Source of the DNA: Chitinophagaceae bacterium
GTDB taxonomy: Bacteria > Bacteroidota > Bacteroidia > Chitinophagales > Chitinophagaceae
Reading direction: 5' to 3'
DNA length: 64,000 nucleotides
NCBI GenBank assembly: GCA_023957155.1
Contig: JAMLHK010000014.1
Location: forward strand, 1 to 64,000
This document shows positions 17,355-25,097 of this stretch, piece after piece (positions within the stretch are counted from its first letter, which is position 1; every line of letters starts with the position of its first letter). The notes under the pieces were generated by a model. The model saw only the letters and a program-made list of their open reading frames with translations, was not told where the DNA came from and ran no database searches. The translations under genes were made by a program, and so were the position numbers.

Positions 17355-19877
17355 TTATATTTCTCTTCCCATAAGCGGGTCTGTAATGCCTACTTTCCCG
17401 GTTTCCACCTTGCCGGCGTATCTTTTTTCAAAACTTTTTTGTCCTTTTATTTTTACACTCAGGTCATACCAGCCGGAACTTTTAGAAAGGTCTGTAATGA
17501 TGCTTGCCTGGGCGCCGGGACTGATTACTTTGGTTTGAGTTTTACCGTGGTAAGCGTTGTCGGTTATCTCTACCGTTAGCTTTTGTTTGCCTGTATTGCG
17601 AAGCTTTATTTCGGCATTGCCCGTCAGTGATTTCTTACCGATGGCAGTGTGCTGGTATTCAAAAGCAACATCTAACCCGGGGTCGTTACCATTGCCCTTA
17701 AACTCGCGGAAAAAGCCGTTGGGACCGTATACCTGAAGGTGATAGTCTTCATTGGAGGAGGCATCCCATGAGTCAATGAGATGATCGCCGGCTTTTACCG
17801 CGTAATTGCGGGGTATGGGTTCTTTGCCGGGTGTGTATACGTAAAATGGTGATCCTGCAGCCAAATTACCAAACACTTCGTTTCGGGCTTCGAACTTTAT
17901 TTTAAAAGATTTCCTGTCTTCACTGAGTTTTCCGTCTGCATATAACTGGTAGGGCAGGGGAGAAGCGGGGCGGGTTCCTTTTTCCTGCCGGGGCATCAAG
18001 GGTGAATTGTAGGGGTCTTTATTGATCTGCTCAATTTCTGAAGCGTTCAGGTTTTTATAGCCTGAAGGGAGTGATTTAAATTGTGCTTTATGAATACTTT
18101 CCAGGAAAGGGATCCTGTCAACTGGTTGGGGTGCGGGTATGTCTTCCCCGTTATAGGGTCTGAATACCGAAGTGATATTTCCGCTTACGGTACGCCTCCA
18201 CCGGGTAAGGTTGCTGGACTCTATCTTTTTGCCGGTTTTATGCGTCAGGAAATGTTCCAGGAACTGGATGGGAGAAGTAAGATCAAATACCTGGGAATTA
18301 ACGAACCCTCCCCTGCTCCAGGGAGAAGCTACTACCATAGGCACACGGAAGCCTAAGCCGATAGAGCCTTCCCGGTCACTTTTACCCCTTGCTGCGTTTT
18401 TCATCCACGACTGGTTGAAGTTTACATATTCTGTTTTGGGGTCTATGCCTTCCGATACCATGCCGCTGTTTTCCCTGTAAGGATTGGGTGCAGAGAATGG
18501 AGGAATATGATCATAGTATCCATCGTTTTCATCATAGTTCAGGATGAAAATGGTTTTTTTCCATACCTCGGGATTTTGAGTAAGGATATCAATCACTTCG
18601 CTTAAAAACCAGGCGCCATACCAGGGTGCCCCGGGATGGTCTGAAAAATTACAGGGTGCAACTACCCATGATACCGTAGGCAATTTACCGGATTGTACGT
18701 CCTGCCTGAACTGGTGTAGCACATCGCTTTTGGGTATTTCCATTTTACGTTCAATACCTCCATCATCGTAAGTAATCGTAGTGAGCTTGCGGTAATCCGG
18801 GTCCGTTCTGTTATCCGTAAATGCTTTTTCATGGAGGTTTTTATGCCATTGCGACAGCTTGTTGTATTCTTCCAGGTTATACCGCTCCCTGTCTTTTTTT
18901 ACTGCTGTAAATAATCCCTGTTTCTTCGTAAGCTCCTTTTGCAGCTCTGTTTTTTCCTTGCTTCCGTCAGCTAATGCTTTCAGCTTTTTCTCCATTTCGC
19001 TGATGATGCCGGGAAGTTCTTTCTCCATTTTCTCAAGGTAAAGCATGTGCCCGTGCGAAAACTTCACATTAAACTGGCTGAACCATTCAATGGGATTATT
19101 GGTGAAATTTGCCAGCCAGTCTTCTTCATCACCTTCAAACCCGGTTTCTATGCTTAATTCATTCTGGTAAATTCTCCAGGGAATATTATTTTCTTCAAGG
19201 TATTCCGGGAAGGTTTTCCATGCGGCTTCTCTTCCGTAAGTGATATCCGAATTGAATACATGAGCTTTTACATTTTCATCGTGCTTTTCCCTGATTGTGC
19301 CCGTCCAAAAATATACCCTGTTGGGAGTGGTACCGGTTAGTGAAGAGCAGAAGTGCTGATCGCAAACAGTAAATGCATCGGCAAGCGCATAATAGAAGGG
19401 AATGTCTTTACGGGTAAAATGTCCCATAGTAATGGGCATGTGTCTTACTTCTTTATGTCCCGATTTTTTTGATTCGAGCCATTTGTCATGTTTCCCCTCA
19501 TTCTTGGCATCGTTCATATCGCTCCAGCTATGCGGCAGTGATCCCTGCCATGTAATATTGCTTTCTTTTAAGTCTAAGCGAAAAGGGGCAAAGGTCTCGC
19601 CGGCCGCATTGGTTTGAAGCCAGACCTTGTTTTTATTAGGCAGGGAAACAGCCCGTGGATCGTTAAATCCGCGAACGCCCTGCAGTGTTCCATAGCAATG
19701 ATCGAAGGAACGATTTTCCTGCATTAAAAATACAACATGCTCGGCGTCAAGATATGTTGTCCCTTTGTCGGGATTGATGGCAAATGCTTTTTGTATAGAA
19801 GGGGGTAAGCCGCTAAAAACGCCGGTACCGCCGGTTAATAAAGCTGCTTTCTTAATAAAATCTCTTCTTGTATCCAT
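17355..19877 (-). CDS. Tat-exported phosphocholine-specific phospholipase C
   Basis: An 840-residue protein with a twin-arginine signal (TRRDFIKKAALLTGG, cleavage likely near FAINP). The phosphoesterase domain (about 40-500) starts HVVFLMQENRSFDHCYGTL, where E54 and N55 are probable metal ligands, and contains SSLTGTTPNRVYFWTG with the usual catalytic threonine region, plus FILNYDENDGYYDHIPPF. Two C-terminal beta domains (about 640-840) match the domain pair of bacterial phospholipases C. It hydrolyses phospholipid head groups outside the cytoplasm. The family also includes acid phosphatases, so head-group preference is inferred. Monocistronic, convergent with the FAH gene. Confidence 0.88.
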   Translation of the reverse strand: MDTRRDFIKKAALLTGGTGVFSGLPPSIQKAFAINPDKGTTYLDAEHVVFLMQENRSFDHCYGTLQGVRGFNDPRAVSLPNKNKVWLQTNAAGETFAPFRLDLKESNITWQGSLPHSWSDMNDAKNEGKHDKWLESKKSGHKEVRHMPITMGHFTRKDIPFYYALADAFTVCDQHFCSSLTGTTPNRVYFWTGTIREKHDENVKAHVFNSDITYGREAAWKTFPEYLEENNIPWRIYQNELSIETGFEGDEEDWLANFTNNPIEWFSQFNVKFSHGHMLYLEKMEKELPGIISEMEKKLKALADGSKEKTELQKELTKKQGLFTAVKKDRERYNLEEYNKLSQWHKNLHEKAFTDNRTDPDYRKLTTITYDDGGIERKMEIPKSDVLHQFRQDVQSGKLPTVSWVVAPCNFSDHPGAPWYGAWFLSEVIDILTQNPEVWKKTIFILNYDENDGYYDHIPPFSAPNPYRENSGMVSEGIDPKTEYVNFNQSWMKNAARGKSDREGSIGLGFRVPMVVASPWSRGGFVNSQVFDLTSPIQFLEHFLTHKTGKKIESSNLTRWRRTVSGNITSVFRPYNGEDIPAPQPVDRIPFLESIHKAQFKSLPSGYKNLNASEIEQINKDPYNSPLMPRQEKGTRPASPLPYQLYADGKLSEDRKSFKIKFEARNEVFGNLAAGSPFYVYTPGKEPIPRNYAVKAGDHLIDSWDASSNEDYHLQVYGPNGFFREFKGNGNDPGLDVAFEYQHTAIGKKSLTGNAEIKLRNTGKQKLTVEITDNAYHGKTQTKVISPGAQASIITDLSKSSGWYDLSVKIKGQKSFEKRYAGKVETGKVGITDPLMGREI

Positions 19878-20014
19878 GATCTGAAGGGTTTAAAATTGAA
19901 GGATAAATATAGGAAATACAGAGGGAAGCATCAAGTGAGAAGCAGGGGATGCAAATAAATGGTCGCCAGATCCGGCTGTCAGCTATCGGTAATCAGCAAT
20001 TGATCGCTAAAAGT

Positions 20015-20049
20015 CCTGCAACCTGTACCCTGTAACCTGCATCCTGCAC
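20015..20049. repeat. Five tandem heptamers, consensus CCTGTAA
   Basis: Units CCTGCAA, CCTGTAC, CCTGTAA, CCTGCAT and CCTGCAC in direct tandem, 16 bp from the 3' end of the YeiH gene. The same heptamer family occurs at 24232-24259 (opposite orientation) and inside prmC at 59641-59731. Confidence 0.85.
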
Positions 20050-20065
20050 CCTAAAAGGCTCACCG

Positions 20066-21325
20066 CTATCCAAACAATATCATAGCAATAATTAAAGTAA
20101 AAATAATGTTGAAGAATTGTGCGATCAGGAATGCATAGAGCGGTTTGCGGTTATTGGTTTGAAAGAGATCCCTGAAATTCGTTTCAAGTCCTATACTGGT
20201 AAAAGCCAGGGAAAACCAGAGGTTTTGTATATTTTTTAAAGGCGCTTTTACTTCGGATATGGTGGCATCGTTCAGGAAAAAGGAAAAGAGCAGCGAAGCG
20301 GCTACGAATCCCACTACAAACTTGGGGAAGCGTTCCCATATCAGGCCCAGGGTGGGTTTCTGATCAACGCCGGGTATATCACTTTTTTTAGCATAGGTCC
20401 AGTATACCGATATAGCAAATGCAGCCAGTCCTAATAATACATTCTGCGAAAATTTTACAATGGTACTGATCTTCAGTGCTTCTTCTCCTACCAGCGACCC
20501 GGATGCTACTACAGCGCCGGTTGTATCAATGGTTCCGCCCAGCCATGCGCCGGTTACTGTTTCGGAAAAGCCAAAGTAAAGTGCAATATAGGGCATGAAT
20601 ATCATCATGGGGATAGCGGTGATCAATACCAGTGAAACGACATACGATAATTTTTTAGGGTCGCCTTTTATAGCGCCGGAAGTAGCAATAGCAGCTGATA
20701 CACCGCAGATAGACACAGCGCTGGAGAGCATCATCCCCAGATCATCGTCAATCCTCATCTTCTTACAAACCCAATAAGCAAAATACCATACGGCCAATAC
20801 CACCAGCACGGCCTGCAGCAGTCCCTTTGAACCGGCTTTCAGCACATCAGAAAAGATAATGGAAGTTCCCAGCAGCACCAGCCCGATCTTTACAAATAGT
20901 TCAGTTGTCAGCGTTTCCCGGAACCATTTGGGCAACTTCATCGTATTGCCGATCAGTAACCCGATAGCAAGGCTGAAGATCACCGATTCCAGGTTCAGCT
21001 CATGCATCGTTTTGTTCCCGGTTATGACCAGCGCAATGATCGTAAGCAGGAAAACCACGGGAAATACGATCAGGAGATTTCGTATAGACCGGCCCGTCAG
21101 CCACGCACCCGCCAGCGCTATGGTAAACGTAATCAGGAATTGCAGACCGATTTCCGAGAGATTATGCGCAGAGAAAACACTGTTGAATAATTGTTCTGTA
21201 CTGCTCCATTTGAAGGCGGGTACAGGGAAATATAATCCTGCAATAGCCAGGAAAATAAGTGCAAAACCCAGTATCACCACGGTCCAGTCTTCCGTAATAG
21301 CTATTCCCTTTTTTTGTGCTGCCAT
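20066..21325 (-). CDS. YeiH/UPF0324 family membrane protein, putative sulfate exporter
   Basis: A 419-residue integral membrane protein with about eleven helices. It matches the YeiH (UPF0324) family through ESVIFSLAIGLLIGN, VKIGLVLLGTSIIF, SAVSICGVSAAIATSGAI and WLGGTIDTTGAVVASG. The family is annotated as putative sulfate exporters on the basis of a few studied members; the substrate here is unproven. Typical length is 340-420. It lies 35 bp downstream of the CDF transporter gene on the same strand, so the two may be cotranscribed. Confidence 0.85.
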   Translation of the reverse strand: MAAQKKGIAITEDWTVVILGFALIFLAIAGLYFPVPAFKWSSTEQLFNSVFSAHNLSEIGLQFLITFTIALAGAWLTGRSIRNLLIVFPVVFLLTIIALVITGNKTMHELNLESVIFSLAIGLLIGNTMKLPKWFRETLTTELFVKIGLVLLGTSIIFSDVLKAGSKGLLQAVLVVLAVWYFAYWVCKKMRIDDDLGMMLSSAVSICGVSAAIATSGAIKGDPKKLSYVVSLVLITAIPMMIFMPYIALYFGFSETVTGAWLGGTIDTTGAVVASGSLVGEEALKISTIVKFSQNVLLGLAAFAISVYWTYAKKSDIPGVDQKPTLGLIWERFPKFVVGFVAASLLFSFFLNDATISEVKAPLKNIQNLWFSLAFTSIGLETNFRDLFQTNNRKPLYAFLIAQFFNIIFTLIIAMILFG

Positions 21326-21360
21326 GAATTAAATTTTTGTGCTAATGTAAAATAATATTT

Positions 21361-22350
21361 TTAGTATTCGTTTGTATGGCGCGTGTTGCGGGATATATTA
21401 TCTATTGTCCATTCCACTCTTTTTTCAAAAGCATGCAGGCGAACCCTGCAATCCGGCTTATTGCATATTGTACAGGAAGATGCAAGACAGGCATCGGCAT
21501 GTACGAAAAGTTCAACCGATTCTCCAAATGCTTTTTTTATTAATGCGGAAAGACTGTCAATTTCAGCGTGTGCTTCTTTCACGTTAAGATACCAGGGTAC
21601 GGTAAGATGGCAGTCCATGTGCAGTACATTACCGTATTTGATGATGCGCAGGTTGTGCAGGTCAATCCAGTTGGGCTGCCTGTTGGCGTTCAGTAGCTCT
21701 ACCATTTTTTGCAAAAGGGCTTTATCTGCTTCATCCATGATGCCGGCAACGGAGCTTCTTGCTATCCGGTAACCGGTATAAATAATAAAGCCCGCCAGCC
21801 CGATGGCTATGGCGCTGTCTATCCATTGCAGGCCGGTAAGCTGTATTAACACCAGCCCTATAATAATACCTAACGTAGACCAGGTGTCGGTTTGCAGATG
21901 TTTTCCGCCCGCGATCAGTGCCAGCGAATTGTTTTTTTTACCCGTTTTGATACAGTAATAGCCGGTGATATAATTGATAACAGCCGTAACGCTGATAAGA
22001 ATGATGCCATAGTCTAATTGCTTTAAGCGGTGCGGGTAGATGAGGCTGTAAACGGCTTCATAAATGATCACGAAACCGGCGATGGTAATTAAGCTGCCTT
22101 CAATGGCAGCAGAAAGGAACTCCGCTTTCCCATGACCGTAAGGATGGTTGGCATCGCGCGGACGGGCGGCAATATACAGGCTGAACAGCCCGATAAAGCC
22201 TGCCACTACATTTACCGTACTTTCCAGGGCATCGGTAAGCACCAGTACCGATCTGGTAAGATACCAGGCAATGACTTTGATCATAAACAAAGCCACTGCA
22301 ATGACAGCTACTGTTTTTTGCAGCTGTAAATTAGCCCGTGCGGTATGCAA
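21361..22350 (-). CDS. Cation diffusion facilitator transporter with cysteine-rich tail
   Basis: A 329-residue cation/proton antiporter of the CDF family (Zn, Fe, Co or Cd export). Six helices are visible, with membrane metal ligands in LTDALEST (D40) and the second site GGKHLQTDTW (H151, D155), and the loop signature NHPYGHGKAEF at 68-78. After the cytoplasmic dimer domain there is an unusual cysteine cluster: C288, C293, C296 and C301 in ACLASSCTICNKPDC, a likely metal site. No in-frame ATG exists; the start is TTG at 22350. A -7-like TACCTTTA lies just upstream on the minus strand (22368-22375). Confidence 0.88.
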   Translation of the reverse strand: MHTARANLQLQKTVAVIAVALFMIKVIAWYLTRSVLVLTDALESTVNVVAGFIGLFSLYIAARPRDANHPYGHGKAEFLSAAIEGSLITIAGFVIIYEAVYSLIYPHRLKQLDYGIILISVTAVINYITGYYCIKTGKKNNSLALIAGGKHLQTDTWSTLGIIIGLVLIQLTGLQWIDSAIAIGLAGFIIYTGYRIARSSVAGIMDEADKALLQKMVELLNANRQPNWIDLHNLRIIKYGNVLHMDCHLTVPWYLNVKEAHAEIDSLSALIKKAFGESVELFVHADACLASSCTICNKPDCRVRLHAFEKRVEWTIDNISRNTRHTNEY

Positions 22351-22461
22351 TAGTGAATATTTGCCGGTAAAGGTATTTTTTATGCGGAGAACTGGAAAAT
22401 AGTATTATTGTAAAGATAAGGTTGACGGATAACCGCCTTATGCGGACCTGGTTTTATAAAA

Positions 22462-22495
22462 AAGGCCCGCTGATATGATATATTCAGCGAGCCTT
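22462..22495 (-). terminator. Terminator of the KKDGTPDKR-protein gene
   Basis: Twelve-base arms at 22462-22473 and 22484-22495 pair with one mismatch and a 10-nt loop. On the minus strand the stem is followed by a TTTTTATAAAA tail. It ends the transcript of the gene at 22522-22839. Confidence 0.7.
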
Positions 22496-22521
22496 ACCTT
22501 GCTATGCTATCCCTTACCCGT

Positions 22522-22839
22522 CTATTGCTTGTTTTCTTTAAATCTTTTGTCCGGCGTACCGTCTTTTTTTATATGCCGGTCCTGTGTCTTGTACCTCTTA
22601 TCCGGCGTGCCGTCTTTTTTTAAATGAGTAGCGGTTGCCGTTGTGTGGGAATCATTAGCCGTGGCTGCCGCCTGGTTTTGGTGATTGGCCGTTTTTACCG
22701 CATGGGTTTTTGCATGTGCAACATCCTTCTTAACTGTTTTCGTTTTTTCCTGTGCCGGACGGGTGGATTGTGTTTGCTGTGCAAATAAAAAGCTCCCTGA
22801 AAACAAGACGAGAAGGCAGGCGAGAATAATCTTTTTCAT
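22522..22839 (-). CDS. Small exported protein with two KKDGTPDKR repeats
   Basis: A 105-residue protein with a signal peptide (MKKIILACLLVLFSGSFLFAQ). The mature part is rich in alanine, threonine, lysine and histidine, then ends with two copies of a motif: HLKKDGTPDKRYK and HIKKDGTPDKRFK. No fold or function is known to me, though similar lysine-rich KDGTPDKR proteins recur in related genomes. The open frame runs 48 codons further upstream, but only the ATG at 22839 gives a signal peptide. It ends at a hairpin terminator. Confidence 0.75.
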   Translation of the reverse strand: MKKIILACLLVLFSGSFLFAQQTQSTRPAQEKTKTVKKDVAHAKTHAVKTANHQNQAAATANDSHTTATATHLKKDGTPDKRYKTQDRHIKKDGTPDKRFKENKQ

Positions 22840-23018
22840 AATTGTATTTTTTGTAGTAAAGTGTACTGCATAGTTAGTTTCAAAAAGCCGGGAAATGTGA
22901 TAACCGGTTGTTAATGAGCTTATATTAACTATTGATTTACAACAGCTATACAGGGGAAAGAAATAAAAGAAAGTTGTGGTCAATATTTCTTTTAATTCAA
23001 AAAGTTAACAGTTGTTAG

Positions 23019-23046
23019 TTTGGTGCTTCTATTTGGCTTACTTTTG
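23019..23046 (+). promoter_or_regulatory. Promoter of the acyl-CoA dehydrogenase gene
   Basis: TTTG at 23019-23022 and TACTTTTG at 23039-23046, 16 bp apart. It sits over the upstream TTG of the open frame, which supports translation starting at ATG 23068. Confidence 0.6.
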
Positions 23047-23067
23047 TTTTCTTTTAAAACAGGTATT

Positions 23068-24222
23068 ATGCAATTTCAGTTGAACGAAGAACATTTAATG
23101 ATTCAGCAGGCTGCGCGTGATTTTGCGCAAAATGAATGTTTACCGGGCGTAATTGAAAGGGATGAAAAACAGCAGTTTCCACGGGAGCAGGTTTTGAAGC
23201 TCGCCGAGCTGGGTTTTATGGGGATGATGGTTGCTCCCGAATACGGCGGTGCGGGTATGGATACGATCAGCTATGTTTTAGCGATGGAAGAGATCAGTAA
23301 AGTAGATGCAAGTGTTAGCGTGTGCATGAGTGTAAATAACAGCCTGGTTTGCTGGGGTCTGGAAAAGTACGGCACGGAAAAACAGAAGCAACAATATCTT
23401 GTTCCGTTGGCCCGGGGTCGTAAAGACGGGGCATTATATATCGGCGCTTTTTTGCTGAGTGAACCGGAAGCAGGCAGTGATGCCACTTCGCAACATACTA
23501 TGGCTGAAGACAAAGGAGATCATTATATCATCAATGGAACTAAAAACTGGATAACCAACGGGGGTACGGCGAGTGTGTATCTTGTTATGGCGCAAACGGA
23601 TCCTTCAAAAGGCAGCAAGGGGATTGATGTATTCATTGTTGAAAGAAATACGTCCGGAATAACGGTTGGCGCTAAAGAAAATAAATTAGGTATCCGGGGC
23701 AGCGATACGCACAGTATCATGTTCCAGGATGTAAAAGTGCCTAAAGAGAATCGTATAGGCAGTGATGGTTTTGGATTTAGCTTTGCCATGAAAACCCTTG
23801 CCGGTGGTCGTATAGGTATAGCTGCCCAGGCGCTCGGCATAGCCTCAGGCGCTTATGAAAGAGCGGTTGGGTATGCCAGGCAGCGAAAGGCTTTTGGAAA
23901 AGAAATAGCGCAACATCAGGCGATCCAGTTTAAGCTGGCTGATATGGCAACCCGGATCGAGGCCGCACGCTTGTTATGTTTACGGGCGGCGTGGGAAAAA
24001 GATACCGGTGAAGATTATACCATGAGCAGCTCCATGGCTAAGGTATTTGCATCTGAAACGGCTATGTGGACTACAACAGAGGCTGTACAGATTCATGGCG
24101 GGTATGGATATGTGAAAGAATATCATGTAGAACGCCTGATGCGGGATGCAAAAATTACGCAGATATATGAAGGCACAAGCGAAGTGCAGCGAATAGTGAT
24201 AGGGAGAGGAATATTGAAGTGA
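23068..24222 (+). CDS. Acyl-CoA dehydrogenase
   Basis: FAD enzyme that introduces the first double bond in fatty acyl-CoA beta-oxidation, passing electrons to ETF. From ATG 23068 it is 384 residues, the normal family size. Seen are the FAD/substrate loop LSEPEAGSDATS, the WITNGG motif, GRIGIAAQALGIASGAYE and the catalytic E368 in QIYEGTSEVQR, the position used by short-chain (butyryl) enzymes. The frame extends to TTG 23020, but a promoter overlaps that codon. It has no beta-oxidation partners beside it; yggS follows after 49 bp of repeats. Confidence 0.95.
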   Translation: MQFQLNEEHLMIQQAARDFAQNECLPGVIERDEKQQFPREQVLKLAELGFMGMMVAPEYGGAGMDTISYVLAMEEISKVDASVSVCMSVNNSLVCWGLEKYGTEKQKQQYLVPLARGRKDGALYIGAFLLSEPEAGSDATSQHTMAEDKGDHYIINGTKNWITNGGTASVYLVMAQTDPSKGSKGIDVFIVERNTSGITVGAKENKLGIRGSDTHSIMFQDVKVPKENRIGSDGFGFSFAMKTLAGGRIGIAAQALGIASGAYERAVGYARQRKAFGKEIAQHQAIQFKLADMATRIEAARLLCLRAAWEKDTGEDYTMSSSMAKVFASETAMWTTTEAVQIHGGYGYVKEYHVERLMRDAKITQIYEGTSEVQRIVIGRGILK

Positions 24223-24231
24223 GGGTGCGAG

Positions 24232-24259
24232 TTGCAGGTTACAGGGTACAGGTTGCAGG
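24232..24259. repeat. Four tandem heptamers, consensus TTACAGG
   Basis: Units TTGCAGG, TTACAGG, GTACAGG and TTGCAGG between the acyl-CoA dehydrogenase and yggS. This is the reverse complement of the CCTGTAA family seen near 20015 and inside prmC. Confidence 0.85.
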
Positions 24260-24271
24260 GATAAGTAATTC

Positions 24272-24967
24272 ATGGCAGTAAATATTGAAGCATATAAAAA
24301 TATACAGCAGGAGCTGGCCGGTAAAAATATCGTATTGGTTGCGGTATCTAAAACCAGGCCCGTGAGTGATATACAGGTATTGTATGACCTGGGACATCGT
24401 GATTTTGGAGAAAACTATGTGCAGGAGCTTGTAGAAAAACAGAAACAACTCCCTGCGGATATCCGCTGGCATTTTATCGGTCACCTGCAACGTAATAAGG
24501 TAAAAGAGATTGCTTCGTTTGTTCATCTGATCCATGGAGCAGACAGCCTGAAACTATTATCGGAGATCAACAAACAGGCGCTTAAATGCAATAGGGTCAT
24601 TCCTGTGCTGTTGCAGATGCACATTGCCCGCGAGGAAACAAAATTCGGACTGGACGAAGCGGAGCTGAAAGAGGTTGTGAGCCATCTGCCGGAATTAAAT
24701 CATATAGCCGTAAAAGGCATGATGGGTATGGCATCATTTACCGGTAACAGGGATTTGATCAGACAGGAATTTGCTTATCTGAAAGCATGGTATGATCGCC
24801 TGTCATTAACCGGCAAAGGAAAGGAACCGGAAGACTGTTTACCTTCTGTGCCGCACCTCCCGCTTAGTATGCTTTCTATGGGCATGAGCAGCGATTATCC
24901 TATTGCCATCGCGGAAGGGAGCAACATGGTCAGGATCGGGAGTTTACTGTTTGGTGCAAGAGCTTAA
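24272..24967 (+). CDS. YggS family pyridoxal phosphate-binding protein
   Basis: A 231-residue fold-III PLP protein (PLPBP/YggS) that keeps vitamin B6 and amino acid pools balanced; it has no proven enzyme activity. The PLP lysine is in LVAVSKTRP near residue 27, and FGENYVQE, WHFIGHLQRNK and SMGMSSDYPIAIAEGSNMVRIGS are the family signatures. Length is usual. It follows the acyl-CoA dehydrogenase by 49 bp and may share its transcript. Confidence 0.93.
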   Translation: MAVNIEAYKNIQQELAGKNIVLVAVSKTRPVSDIQVLYDLGHRDFGENYVQELVEKQKQLPADIRWHFIGHLQRNKVKEIASFVHLIHGADSLKLLSEINKQALKCNRVIPVLLQMHIAREETKFGLDEAELKEVVSHLPELNHIAVKGMMGMASFTGNRDLIRQEFAYLKAWYDRLSLTGKGKEPEDCLPSVPHLPLSMLSMGMSSDYPIAIAEGSNMVRIGSLLFGARA

Positions 24968-25097
24968 CAAATATATAGTCCGGATATCTAAAAGACAGGT
25001 AATGTAAAAAGAGTGGTATAGAGAGTTATTGATAGGGTTCTGCTGCCTCTTTCCGCAATGATGAAAACAGGGGCTCCTTAATAGATAAACATTCATT

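Noticed and set aside
20859-21332. Plus-strand open frame of 157 codons
   Set aside because: Antisense shadow of the YeiH gene, whose membrane motifs are clear.
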